Positions 43,644 to 52,118 of a stretch of 64,000 nt of DNA are shown one piece after another. The stretch lies in NCBI GenBank assembly GCA_963711095.1, contig CAVQCX010000009.1, positions 1-64,000 of the forward strand, in the 5' to 3' direction. Numbering within the stretch: the stretch's first letter is position 1; each line of letters begins with the position of its first letter. This stretch comes from CAVQCX01 sp963711095. GTDB taxonomy: Bacteria; Pseudomonadota; Gammaproteobacteria; Chromatiales; Chromatiaceae. The position numbers and the translations under genes were made by a program. The notes beneath the pieces were generated by a model that searched no databases, was not told the origin of the DNA, and saw only the letters and a list, made by a program, of their open reading frames with translations.

Positions 43644-43970
43644 TCAGTTCCCGCCGAAGTCCAGAAGGCGACCGGTCCTTGCATCGACGCGGATCCGCCG
43701 CACCCGACCCTGGTCGTTGATGATGCGGATCTGGTGCACCTCGCGATGGTCGTCCTGGAAGGTCTTCGCCGAAAGCACGCGCTCGCCGAGCCCCTCCCGG
43801 ATCCGGGTCACTGCCCGGTCGAGGCTGATCCCGCCGCGGTCGCGCCAGCGGCCTTCTTCCAGGCGCCGACGCAGCTGCTGCAGCCTGGGGAAAGGCTCGG
43901 CGAGCACCCCGCCGGCGGCCGCCAAGCCCCCCAGCCCGAGCAACAGACCCAATAGCTGTCTTCTGTTCAT
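43644..43970 (-). CDS. PepSY-domain periplasmic protein
   Basis: 108 residues. Signal peptide (RRQLLGLLLGLGGLAAAGGV), then a PepSY domain (GISLDRAVTRIREGLGERVL, IRIINDQGRVRRIRVDARTG). PepSY proteins often sit with PhoPQ-like pairs and modulate them. 13 bp before the regulator start, so likely first gene of this operon. Confidence 0.88.
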   Translation of the reverse strand: MNRRQLLGLLLGLGGLAAAGGVLAEPFPRLQQLRRRLEEGRWRDRGGISLDRAVTRIREGLGERVLSAKTFQDDHREVHQIRIINDQGRVRRIRVDARTGRLLDFGGN

Positions 43971-44049
43971 CCGCCGGTCCGCGCGGAGCCTCCCACCGGA
44001 CGATCACGCGCCCGGTATCGCCGTTGGGCGGCCCCCCGCTTCGCCTCGA

Positions 44050-44598
44050 TCAGCGCCCGTCGTCGATCGCATTCACGTTCACATGGACCTGCACCCACTT
44101 GCCCGGATCATCCTGAGTCTGGGTCCAGAAGGTCTTGCCGTCGTATTCGTATCTTACACGATAGGCCACCACCTCCCGGTGATCCTCGAAGTGGTCGACC
44201 ACCTCACAGCGACGCTCGACATGGGAGATGACCGTCTCCGGCGCGTAACGCGGTCCGTTGAGGCCGCGCCCGACCGAGCCTCCCACCACCGCGCCGGCCG
44301 CGGTAGCCAGGGCACGGTCCTGGTGTCCGTAGCCGAGCTGGTTGCCGATCACCCCGCCGATGATGGCGCCGGCGAGACCTGCGCCGGGGGCACGGTAGTA
44401 ACGGCCCGGATGGTGCTCCTCCACCTGCTCGTCCCAGCAATGCTGCGCGGGGTGGTTGACCGAGACGGTCTCGAAGATCGGCTCGGCACCGAGGACCCGA
44501 CCCCGCGCAAAGAATCCGCCGCTCGGGCCAGCGTCGGCGGCACCGACGACGAGAAGCGCCGAAACGCCCATCAGACCGGCTGTGATCTTGTTGTTCAT
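44050..44598 (-). CDS. Glycine-zipper 2TM-domain protein
   Basis: 182 residues. Signal peptide MNNKITAGLMGVSALLVVGA, then a glycine-zipper hairpin (GAGLAGAIIGGVIGNQLGYG, AAGAVVGGSVGRGLNG) of the outer-membrane SlyB/Rick_17kDa type, and a C-terminal beta-rich part (CEVVDHFEDHREVVAYRVRY). Strong RBS (TGGAGGCAAGCC-ATG). Envelope stability role by family. Confidence 0.88.
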   Translation of the reverse strand: MNNKITAGLMGVSALLVVGAADAGPSGGFFARGRVLGAEPIFETVSVNHPAQHCWDEQVEEHHPGRYYRAPGAGLAGAIIGGVIGNQLGYGHQDRALATAAGAVVGGSVGRGLNGPRYAPETVISHVERRCEVVDHFEDHREVVAYRVRYEYDGKTFWTQTQDDPGKWVQVHVNVNAIDDGR

Positions 44599-44700
44599 GG
44601 CTTGCCTCCAGTTTCACTGTCTGCAGGGACCCTCCCTACATCCTGGATGTCAGATTAAGACTGCCGCCCTGAACGTCGCCTGAACAGCTCTCAGGCGTCT

Positions 44701-45057
44701 TCACATCAGCCGGATGGGCTCCTCACCGCCGCGCATCCCCAGCACCTCCCGGCCGAGCCTGAGACCCTGCTCGCAGAAGCTGTCCAGATCCCGCCAGCCG
44801 TCATCCGAGCCCAGGACCTCGGACATGACCTCGTTGACGACTCGCAGACGGTGGGAGCCCCCCGCGCTCGGATCTCGCTCAGGCTCCGAGCACAGAAACA
44901 GGCTCGGCGTCGTCCTGCCCTGCTCGACAAACGCCATGATGAACCGGTACTCCCTGCGGTCCCCGGACTCGATCTCGCCGAGCACGGTGACCGTGCACGA
45001 GCCCAGCTGATAACGCCGCTTGGGGATCGCGGTGCGGATGATCGGCAGCTCAGTCAT
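44701..45057 (-). CDS. Conserved hypothetical protein
   Basis: 118 residues with no signal peptide or membrane helix. LGEIESGDRREYRFIMAFVE and DGWRDLDSFCEQGLRLGREV suggest a compact alpha/beta fold. I do not recognise the family. Codon use matches neighbours. Separate transcription unit, divergent from the DUF2905 gene. Confidence 0.65.
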   Translation of the reverse strand: MTELPIIRTAIPKRRYQLGSCTVTVLGEIESGDRREYRFIMAFVEQGRTTPSLFLCSEPERDPSAGGSHRLRVVNEVMSEVLGSDDGWRDLDSFCEQGLRLGREVLGMRGGEEPIRLM

Positions 45058-45303
45058 GGCAAACAGTCTCCTCGCTCGAGCCCCAGGGGGGGCTGAGCCC
45101 CAATATCCGTCCGCGCGGCGCCGCCTTCAAGCCGGCCGGCGGACCCCGCGCCGGCAAGCCCGCACCCTGTCGGCCGTCGCACGGGATACAGTATCGGGGC
45201 AATGGCTTGAAATGGGCGCCCTGGACCCCAGCTTCAACCGGTGCAACAGCACAGGGCGCCGAGACGGGCGTACCGACGGTACCACCCCTGAGCGCCAGGC
45301 GAC

Positions 45304-45504
45304 ATGCAACGGCTTCTGATCGTTCTCGGACTGACCATACTGGCCGCGGGCGTGCTCTGGCCCTGGCTCGGCCGGCTGCCGCTGGGGCGGCTGCCCGGGG
45401 ATATCCTGATCGAAAGGGAGCACTTCCGGCTGTTCTTGCCGATCACCACCGGCGCGCTGATCAGCCTGCTGTTATCCTTGCTCCTCTGGCTGCTGCACCG
45501 CTGA
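45304..45504 (+). CDS. DUF2905 small membrane protein
   Basis: 66 residues with two membrane helices (LLIVLGLTILAAGVLWPWLG, FLPITTGALISLLLSLLLWL) around the family motif GRLPGDILIEREHFRLFLPI. Role unknown. Confidence 0.88.
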   Translation: MQRLLIVLGLTILAAGVLWPWLGRLPLGRLPGDILIEREHFRLFLPITTGALISLLLSLLLWLLHR

Positions 45505-45557
45505 GTGCCCCAGGACGCGAGGCCCATTTCCAACCCATCTGCCTGAGGGGTGAGCCC

Positions 45558-45776
45558 ATGCCCTATTATGTCTATCGCATCAAGCCGCCCAGAGACCTGG
45601 AGCACATCGAGACCTTCGCGAGCTTCAAGCCGGCCCGCGAGCTGGCGCGCGCCCACCGGGCCCGGCTCGACCCGACGCAAGAATCCAGCGTGCGCATGAT
45701 CTTCGCCAGGGATCAGATCGAGGCGGAAAAGCTGCTGCTCACCCCGCGCGACGAACGGGTGATTGGCGAAGACTGA
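45558..45776 (+). CDS. Small conserved protein of unknown function
   Basis: 72 residues, soluble (MPYYVYRIKPPRDLEHIETF, ASFKPARELARAHRARLD, MIFARDQIEAEKLLLTPRDE). RBS GAGGGGTGAGCCC. I have seen this type beside DUF2905 genes but have no function for it. 53 bp after that gene; likely one unit. Confidence 0.7.
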   Translation: MPYYVYRIKPPRDLEHIETFASFKPARELARAHRARLDPTQESSVRMIFARDQIEAEKLLLTPRDERVIGED

Positions 45777-45794
45777 CCGGGCGGATGAAACGGC

Positions 45795-46325
45795 CTAGAA
45801 CGCCGCCAGGCGCAGGCGCACCCTGAGCCCCGGACCGCTGGTATAGCCGGTCTCCGCGAAACGGATCATCCCTGAACGGTCCACCACGAAGCTGGTCGGC
45901 ACGCCGCTGACGCCCCAGCGCGCGGCGATGGCGCCATCGCGATCGACCAGCACCGGGTAATCGAGCCCCCGCTCCGTCATGACGGCCCGAAGCTCCGGGG
46001 CGCTGCCCGACTGCATCGCCACCGTGACGACCTGCCAGTCCCGGGCGATGCCGTCGATGGAGCTTTCGGAGAGACGGCAGATCGGGCACCAGCTCGCCCA
46101 GAAATACACCAACACCGCCCCGTCGGCGCGCCGCTGCAGATCGAAGGAGGCGCCTGAGAGCAAGGTCCCCTGCAGCGGCGGCGCCATGCCCCGGGCGGCA
46201 TGACGGGTGCTCCAAAGGTGCAGCCCTACCACCAGGGCGAGCAGCGCCAGAGCCTGCGCCGTCCATCGGACGAGTCGCCTGCGGCGCTGTGCGGGATCCC
46301 GCTCCGCTTTTCGCCTCTTGGCCAT
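45795..46325 (-). CDS. Membrane-anchored thioredoxin-like protein (TlpA/ScsD type)
   Basis: 176 residues. One N-terminal helix (AQALALLALVVGLHLWSTRH), then a thioredoxin fold with catalytic WCPIC in YFWASWCPICRLSESSIDGI, and the cis-Pro loop in GVSGVPTSFVVDRSGMIRF. Periplasmic disulfide reduction; CPIC rather than CPHC fits ScsD-like or TlpA proteins. Convergent with the 45558 gene. Confidence 0.9.
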   Translation of the reverse strand: MAKRRKAERDPAQRRRRLVRWTAQALALLALVVGLHLWSTRHAARGMAPPLQGTLLSGASFDLQRRADGAVLVYFWASWCPICRLSESSIDGIARDWQVVTVAMQSGSAPELRAVMTERGLDYPVLVDRDGAIAARWGVSGVPTSFVVDRSGMIRFAETGYTSGPGLRVRLRLAAF

Positions 46326-46392
46326 GACTCCGCGATTCGGGTGGGGCGCCCGGCCTGTGGCCGACGCACGGGGGGACGCGCCGGTCCGGGGA

Positions 46393-47034
46393 TCAGTCGT
46401 CTGCGCGGGCGCTCTTCAGGTTGGCGAGCACCTTGTCGACGTAGCGCCTGGTCTCCGGGAAAGGCGGAACCTGATTGCCGTACTTCTCCACTGCGCCCTC
46501 GCCGGCGTTGTAGGCTGCCAAGGCCAGCCGCAGATTCTGATCGAAACGATCGAGCAGGTCGTGCAGATATCGGGCCCCGCCGTCCACGTTCTCCTTCGCG
46601 TTCAGCCTGTCGCTCACCCCGTAGCGCTGGGCGGTGTCGGGCATCAGCTGCATGAGCCCCACCGCACCGGCCCGGGAATAGGCATGGGGGTCGTAGGCGG
46701 ACTCCGCCTGGACCACCGCGTGCAGCAGCTCCCGGCGCAGGCTGAGCCGTTTCGCAGCGTCGTCGATCAGTGGCGTGTAGAACTTGCGATTGCGCAGGTA
46801 ATCCTTGGCCGAAAACTGGATCAGCGCCGGGTCCGGCCCAAACCGGATGACCGCGACCAGCTTCTGGTAATGATCCCGCAGGGGCGTATCGCTGTAGGTG
46901 ACGTGGCCGTCTGCGTTCCGGTACTTGAGGGCCTTGCCGCTACCCGCCGTGGCGCCCACTGCCCAGAGCAGCACCGCCAGTCCAAAGGCGAAGGCCCGGA
47001 CCGCGATCGGTCGGTCAGTCACGGCAGCTCGCAT
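46393..47034 (-). CDS. Lytic transglycosylase with SLT domain
   Basis: 213 residues from ATG 47034. Signal peptide (AVRAFAFGLAVLLWAVGA), then a DUF4124-like KYRNADGHVTYSDTPLRDHY, and an SLT lysozyme-like domain: catalytic Glu in VVQAESAYDPHAYSRAGAVG, then LMQLMPDTAQRYGVSD, NVDGGARYLHDLLDRFDQNL, LAAYNAGEGAVEKY. Cuts peptidoglycan glycan strands in the periplasm. Confidence 0.93.
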   Translation of the reverse strand: MRAAVTDRPIAVRAFAFGLAVLLWAVGATAGSGKALKYRNADGHVTYSDTPLRDHYQKLVAVIRFGPDPALIQFSAKDYLRNRKFYTPLIDDAAKRLSLRRELLHAVVQAESAYDPHAYSRAGAVGLMQLMPDTAQRYGVSDRLNAKENVDGGARYLHDLLDRFDQNLRLALAAYNAGEGAVEKYGNQVPPFPETRRYVDKVLANLKSARADD

Positions 47035-47116
47035 CAGCTGGACCCTGGGCTCGCATCCTCGGAGCACAATTGTCTTAGCATACCCAAGAAAGCGCGAATA
47101 AACAAAGACTTGGTTC

Positions 47117-47707
47117 TCAAATTTTGCGCCAGATCAAGGTCCTGTTGTTCACGGGCATAGGCTGATCGGCCTCCAGCACCATCCCAGCAGCATCCGCCAA
47201 GCCGTCGAGCCACCCGACATCCTTGATGCCGCTGGCGGGATCGCGCTCCTTCAGCCAGCCATCGAAGCGGCGGTTGCTCTCACTGGTGTAGTGCCCATGG
47301 TCGTTGAATGGCCCGTAGAGGATGAACGCCCCGCCCGGACACAGGATGCGTCCGACGCCCTCAAACATCGCCGCCACCGCCCGCTCGTCCATGATGTGGG
47401 CGGTGTTGGCGCTGAACACCGCGTCGGCGGCGTCGATCGGCCAGTGCGCCTCGGCCACGTCGAGGGCGAGCGGCCCCCGCAGGCTCGGCAAGCCCGCGTC
47501 CGTCATCCAGGCGCGGATGCCTGGATGGTGCATCGGCAGGTCGCTCAACACCCAGGTCAGATGGGGCAGCCGAGCGCCGAAGTACACCGCGTGCTGGCCC
47601 GTGCCGCTACCGATCTCCAGAACCAGGGCGGCGCGATCCAACACCTGCTGGAGGACGCCGAGGATCGGATCCCGGTTCTCGTCACAGGCAGCTGAATATG
47701 GCTTCAT
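47117..47707 (-). CDS. DUF938 SAM-dependent methyltransferase-like protein
   Basis: 196 residues. Class-I methyltransferase fold: LVLEIGSGTGQHAVYFGARL (motif I), LPHLTWVLSDLPMHHPGIRA, FSANTAHIMDERAVAAMFEG, GRILCPGGAFILYGPFNDHG. Start MKPYSAACDENRDPIL chosen at 47707, as in the family. Substrate unknown. Confidence 0.9.
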   Translation of the reverse strand: MKPYSAACDENRDPILGVLQQVLDRAALVLEIGSGTGQHAVYFGARLPHLTWVLSDLPMHHPGIRAWMTDAGLPSLRGPLALDVAEAHWPIDAADAVFSANTAHIMDERAVAAMFEGVGRILCPGGAFILYGPFNDHGHYTSESNRRFDGWLKERDPASGIKDVGWLDGLADAAGMVLEADQPMPVNNRTLIWRKI

Positions 47708-47958
47708 CCGGGCTCCGAGCGGCGCAAGGGGTACGCCGAGTGTCTCTGCATACGCCGGGTGATACAACAGCCACAAACGCGGGTGAACGGGAGCTGGGCG
47801 CCGATTGCGGATTGTCAATGCACGTGGCACAACCGCAGGCGTTTACTGTTTTCCAATCGCTGAGGTGAACCGCGTCGACGGCGCACCCCTCTCCGCGACC
47901 GGAGCGCCCCAAGCGGGACGTCGTCTCCTCCGAGTATTCGGGTCCTGTCATGACCCGG

Positions 47959-47991
47959 ACCGCACTCCAACCGGTGCGGTTTTCTTTTTGA
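47959..47991 (+). terminator. Terminator-like hairpin on + strand
   Basis: ACCGCAC-TCCAACCG-GTGCGGT followed by TTTCTTTTT. It is preceded by another hairpin CGGGTC-CTGTCAT-GACCCG (47939-47956). No + strand gene is upstream, so it may end an unannotated small RNA. Confidence 0.6.
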
Positions 47992-47999
47992 GCTTTTGC

Positions 48000-48488
48000 T
48001 CAGGACCCGCAGCACTTCTTGGACTTCTTGCCGCTCCCGCAGGGGCAGGGATCGTTCCGACCGGTCTTGGGTGCCGCATGACGCTCGGTGGTGGGGGGCA
48101 CCAGTTTGCCGTCGACGTAGTACCAGCGCCCGTCGCGCCGACGGAAACGCCCGGTCTCGTGGTGTCGCCTGTGTATGCCGTTCTCGCTGAAAGCAGCCAC
48201 GAGCTCCACAATGCCCTCATCGTCCTCGGGGCCCCCGCCCTCGACGGAGCGCACCTCGAGCCCCTCCCAGACCGAGCGCTCGGCCCAGCGACGAGCCGCC
48301 GCGGCGTCATGGTCGTGACGGTGGTCCGGGTCCAGGGTCTCGGTCAGGTAAGCGATGTCGGACAAGACGTAGGCGCTGTAGCGCGAGCGCATCAGCGCCT
48401 CGGCGGTTGCGGCGTGCCGGGCGCCGCTCAGCAGCGGTCCGCAGCAGACATCGACTTCCTGGCCGGAGCCGCAGGGGCAGGCATTCAT
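48000..48488 (-). CDS. YchJ-family protein with two SEC-C motifs
   Basis: 162 residues. N-terminal zinc motif CPCGSGQEVDVCCGPLLSG, C-terminal NDPCPCGSGKKSKKCCGS (both CxCx8CC), and a UPF0225/NTF2-like middle (RSRYSAYVLSDIAYLTETLD). Zinc binding is evident. Function unknown. Confidence 0.93.
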   Translation of the reverse strand: MNACPCGSGQEVDVCCGPLLSGARHAATAEALMRSRYSAYVLSDIAYLTETLDPDHRHDHDAAAARRWAERSVWEGLEVRSVEGGGPEDDEGIVELVAAFSENGIHRRHHETGRFRRRDGRWYYVDGKLVPPTTERHAAPKTGRNDPCPCGSGKKSKKCCGS

Positions 48489-48660
48489 CAGGACCCCCTG
48501 AGGATTGGGTTGACGGTGGTAAAGGCGGGCGCCACCTTACCATGAAAGCCGTGCCAAACGTGCAGCCCGCGCGGGCTGCACGGGGCGGTGGACAAGCGCG
48601 CGCCGGACCGACACCGCTGCACAGGCCCCCTTTAATCCCTGACCGGAAACGCGAGGCCCC

Positions 48661-48942
48661 ATGGACACATTGGTCACCTGGCTGATCATCGCCCTGTTCT
48701 ACGCGCCCCTGCACTTCCTGGTACCCCTGCTGGTGGTGTTCCTGGCGGCCGGGGAGCCGCCGGCCGCGCTGCGCCGACGTCTGATCGCCACAGCCATCGA
48801 TTGCGCCCTGTCCATGGCGCTCGCCTTCACCTTGGTGATCTGGCTGGCCGGTGAGCGAATGGCGCTCGCCATGAGCATCCTGCTGCTATCGATGGCCACG
48901 CCCTATCTGCGCATCGGCCTGCACCGCTGGCGCCCGACCTGA
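48661..48942 (+). CDS. Small membrane protein
   Basis: 93 residues with three hydrophobic stretches (TWLIIALFYAPLHFLVPLLV, ALSMALAFTLVIWLAG, ALAMSILLLSMATPYLRIG). No recognised domain. Codon use like neighbours; divergent from the SEC-C gene. Confidence 0.75.
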   Translation: MDTLVTWLIIALFYAPLHFLVPLLVVFLAAGEPPAALRRRLIATAIDCALSMALAFTLVIWLAGERMALAMSILLLSMATPYLRIGLHRWRPT

Positions 48943-48965
48943 GCCGCCTCCCTGCATGGCATGCC

Positions 48966-49700
48966 CTATGGGCGCGGGCTTGGCGCCAATCCGGCCAGCG
49001 CGGCAAAACGGCGAAGGATCAGGGGTCCCGGCCCCTTATCGCTGACCCTGGACGCCAGCACATCGGCGTCGACGCCCTGGTCGCGAAGCATGGATCGGTA
49101 GTGGTCAATGTAGCCCCGCATCACCGGGGCGCTGAATTCCGGGTGGAACTGAACACCCCAGGCACGACTGTCGATCACGAACGCCTGGTGGGGCTCGCTG
49201 CGGCTGCAGGCCAGATGCGCCGCCCCCGGCGGGAGCTCGGTCACCGACTGGCGGTGGCTGAGGTGCAGTCTGACCCGGGGCGGCAACCCGCCCAGCAGCG
49301 GATCTGCCGCTGCCGTTGGCAGGATGTCCACGTCCCGGGTCCCGACCTCGATCCCGCGCGGGTTGTACGCCACCTGGCCACCCAGGGCGTACGCCAGAAG
49401 CTGGTGCCCGAAGCAGATTCCGAGGATCGGAATGGCTCGCTGCAGCGCTTGGCGCAGCCAGCCGGCGGTCTCGATCATCCAGGCAGCGCGCTCGGTCACC
49501 ATGGCGCTGGAGCCCGTGACCACTACCGCCCATATGCCGTCGAGGCCGGGGAGACGCTCGCCCTGGTCAACCCGGATGATCGAGGCATCGCCGGGGCCCA
49601 AGCCCATGCCCGCCCGCACCCAGTCGCCGAAATCGCCCGGCACCTCACCGAGGGACGCAAGCTTGTCCCCGGGCTGGATGATCAGCACCCTGGCCCGCAT
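48966..49700 (-). CDS. Class-I glutamine amidotransferase domain protein
   Basis: 244 residues. Triad visible: Cys in PILGICFGHQLLAYALGGQV, His and Glu in GVQFHPEFSAPV. Stand-alone GATase1 of the GuaA-like/YfeJ group, often acting as gamma-glutamyl hydrolase-like enzymes. Substrate unknown. Confidence 0.9.
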   Translation of the reverse strand: MRARVLIIQPGDKLASLGEVPGDFGDWVRAGMGLGPGDASIIRVDQGERLPGLDGIWAVVVTGSSAMVTERAAWMIETAGWLRQALQRAIPILGICFGHQLLAYALGGQVAYNPRGIEVGTRDVDILPTAAADPLLGGLPPRVRLHLSHRQSVTELPPGAAHLACSRSEPHQAFVIDSRAWGVQFHPEFSAPVMRGYIDHYRSMLRDQGVDADVLASRVSDKGPGPLILRRFAALAGLAPSPRP

Positions 49701-49876
49701 TTCTCACCGACCTCCTGCCGGGCTGCCCGACCTATCGGCGTCTGCTGCGTCGCACTCGGTCCGGGAGCTCGACGCACTTTCAACAACGGCTGCTCGCCCG
49801 GTCTGTCGCGCGCCTTTCATCCACGAGCGCCGTGGGTGCCTCGCAACGAACGCAGGTGAGAAATGCGCGCCGGCGC

Positions 49877-50440
49877 TCATCCCTTGAACGACCCGGGCTC
49901 GGCGAGCCAGGCCTGCTCCTCGGGGGTGCTCTGGCGCCCCAGGATCGCGTTGCGATGCGGAAAACGGCCGAATCGCTCGATGATCTGCCGGTGGTGGCGA
50001 GCCCAGCGCAGATTCTCGCGAAGTCCCGCACCCTCGAACAGCGCCAACGCCCGGTCCTGGTCGGCGAGATCCTCGCTGTGCATGAACGGCAGGAACAGAA
50101 ACGCCTTGAGCGGATCGGCCAAGCGCGCATCGTCGCCACGCCGGATCGCCCGAGCCACCACCTCGCGGGCCATGGCCTCGGTGGAGAACGCATCGGGACG
50201 TCCGCGAAACATGTTGAGCGGAAGCTGATCGAGCAGGATCGCCAGTGCGACGGCACCCTCAGGCGTGGCCTCCCAGTGCCCCAGCGCACCGTCTGCGGCC
50301 AGCTGCCTCAGCTCGGAAAACCGCTCGCGGATCTCCGTATCGAGCTGACGCGTAGCACGAAACCAGCGCTCGCGGACCCGATCTTCCAGCCAGAATCCCA
50401 GGACCGCCTCCGGCCCCGGCAAGCCGTCTGTCACGCTCAT
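49877..50440 (-). CDS. DUF924-family protein
   Basis: 187 residues. Helical TPR-like fold: AVLGFWLEDRVRERWFRATR, AVALAILLDQLPLNMFRGRP, LKAFLFLPFMHSEDLADQDR, HHRQIIERFGRFPHRNAILG. Widespread and of unknown role. Overlaps the end of the reductase gene by 4 bases (ATGA), so coupled. Confidence 0.92.
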   Translation of the reverse strand: MSVTDGLPGPEAVLGFWLEDRVRERWFRATRQLDTEIRERFSELRQLAADGALGHWEATPEGAVALAILLDQLPLNMFRGRPDAFSTEAMAREVVARAIRRGDDARLADPLKAFLFLPFMHSEDLADQDRALALFEGAGLRENLRWARHHRQIIERFGRFPHRNAILGRQSTPEEQAWLAEPGSFKG

Positions 50441-51906
50441 CCGAGCGCGTCGCGCAGCCAGGAGGTCGTATCCAGACCTGCCCGGCGGGCGGCGCCCAGC
50501 AGCTCACCGACCCACTCGGCCGGCGCGCAGATATAGACATCGCAGCCGCGCAGGCCCCCCTGGTCCGCAATCAGCACGCTGAGCAGCTCCGAGGCGGGGG
50601 TCTCGGCAGGCAGGGCCGAGTAGCGGAAATTGTCCAACGCATCCGTCCAGGCCCGACAGTAATGGTCGAGCAGATTGTCAGTGCCCAGCCGGTCGAGCCG
50701 ATACAGGTGGATACGCGCAGCATTGTCGATGGCGATGGCATGCTCCACCAGGCTCTTGATCGCGGCAAAGCCATCTCCCACGGCGACGAATAAAGCGGGT
50801 GCCGTCGATTCCTCTCTCAGGGTGAAGGCACCGACCGGGCCCACGAGCTCCAATGTCTGCGAGACGATGGCCGGGGCCAGCACGGCCCGGGCGAAGGCGT
50901 CGTTGCCGCGGCAGCGGACCAGAAATTGCAGATTGCGTCCGTCGCACGGGCAGCTCGCGATCGGCAGGTCGGCCCGCGCACCGTCCTCGGTGGTCAGCGC
51001 CACTCGCTGGCCGGCCATGAATCTGAGGGTCTGGGTCCTTGGCGTCTGCACGCGCAGCAGGGCGAGGTCCGGCGTGATCAGCTCGACCTTCTTCACGGAA
51101 GCCCGGATCTGCTGATGCGGCAGCTCGCTGGCATGCAGGGCCTCGGGCGCATCCAGCACCAGATCGGTCACCGCGGTATTGGAGCAGCTCAGGATGTAGC
51201 CCTCCGCCTGCTCGCGGGCGCTGAGCACATAATCGTGATCGCGGATCTTGCGCGCCCGCCCGGAGACCACCCGGGCCTTGCAGCTCCCGCAGTTGCCGCT
51301 CGAGCATCCATACTCCAGGTGCAGCCCCGCCTTGAGCGCCGCATCGAGGATGGAATCGCTGCCCTCGACGAAGAATTCGTGGCCGCTCGGGCGCACATGC
51401 ACCGCCGCGGCCATGAGCTTCAGCAGCGCGTCCTTGGCGAACAGCTCTGCGCGCGCGTCCCGACCCGGCCCCGCGGCGACGCTCGCGGTGCGCAGACGCC
51501 GTGTCAGCTGAGCCAGCGTCTCGCGCAACCGGGCGTCCGGTATCTGCGCCAGCGCGCCAAGTGTCTGGGTCAGCTCCGCCATCAGATCCTGGGCAGCGTT
51601 GAGCTCGCTCTTGGTGCGCACCAGCACCTCCTGAAACTCCCGAAGGCGCGACATCAGCACCTCGGGCTCCGGCAACCATCCATCGGTGTATTTCCGCTTC
51701 GGCCGGGCCAGGGTCTTGATCGCCTGGACGCGCTCGAACACCGGGTCCTGATCGGGGTCGATGTGGGGATAGGCGCGCAGCAGATCGCTCATCTGGATCT
51801 GCCCTTCGAAGGTGTCCAGAGGCATGGTACGGATCTTTTCCTGGAGCTCGCCGCGGGACACGCCCGCCAGGCGGGCAGCGCGGGACAGGCTTAGAAACGG
51901 GGGCAT
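50437..51906 (-). CDS. 2Fe-2S ferredoxin / flavin reductase fusion
   Basis: 489 residues from ATG 51906. N-terminal ~165 residues are helical and unrelated to ferredoxins (LSLSRAARLAGVSRGELQEK; EVLMSRLREFQEVLVRTKSE). Residues ~170-250 are a plant-type [2Fe-2S] domain with YGCSSGNCGSCKARVVSGR and ILSCSN supplying four Cys. Then an FAD-binding barrel (TLRFMAGQRVALTTEDGA) and an NAD-binding part (FVAVGDGFAAIKSLVEHAIA, DVYICAPAEWVGELL). Resembles oxygenase reductase components with an added regulatory N-terminus. No oxygenase is adjacent. The P450 at 1650 is far away but could be a client (speculation). Confidence 0.9.
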   Translation of the reverse strand: MPPFLSLSRAARLAGVSRGELQEKIRTMPLDTFEGQIQMSDLLRAYPHIDPDQDPVFERVQAIKTLARPKRKYTDGWLPEPEVLMSRLREFQEVLVRTKSELNAAQDLMAELTQTLGALAQIPDARLRETLAQLTRRLRTASVAAGPGRDARAELFAKDALLKLMAAAVHVRPSGHEFFVEGSDSILDAALKAGLHLEYGCSSGNCGSCKARVVSGRARKIRDHDYVLSAREQAEGYILSCSNTAVTDLVLDAPEALHASELPHQQIRASVKKVELITPDLALLRVQTPRTQTLRFMAGQRVALTTEDGARADLPIASCPCDGRNLQFLVRCRGNDAFARAVLAPAIVSQTLELVGPVGAFTLREESTAPALFVAVGDGFAAIKSLVEHAIAIDNAARIHLYRLDRLGTDNLLDHYCRAWTDALDNFRYSALPAETPASELLSVLIADQGGLRGCDVYICAPAEWVGELLGAARRAGLDTTSWLRDALG

Positions 51907-52118
51907 GCGGCGCTGACCTCCGACGCGACAGCTCGATGGACCCATCTTAGCCCAAGCCCGGGCATTCGCCGCGCCCCGGCCCTGCGGGCAGCGCCGAGCG
52001 GCTGGATAAACGGCACATAGAATCTTAGTATTGAGCCCGGGTGGTTATACAGCGAAAGCGCCCCGGATCGGCCGCGCTTTCACACGGACCGTCGATCGAG
52101 CCTGAAGGAGCCTGGACC

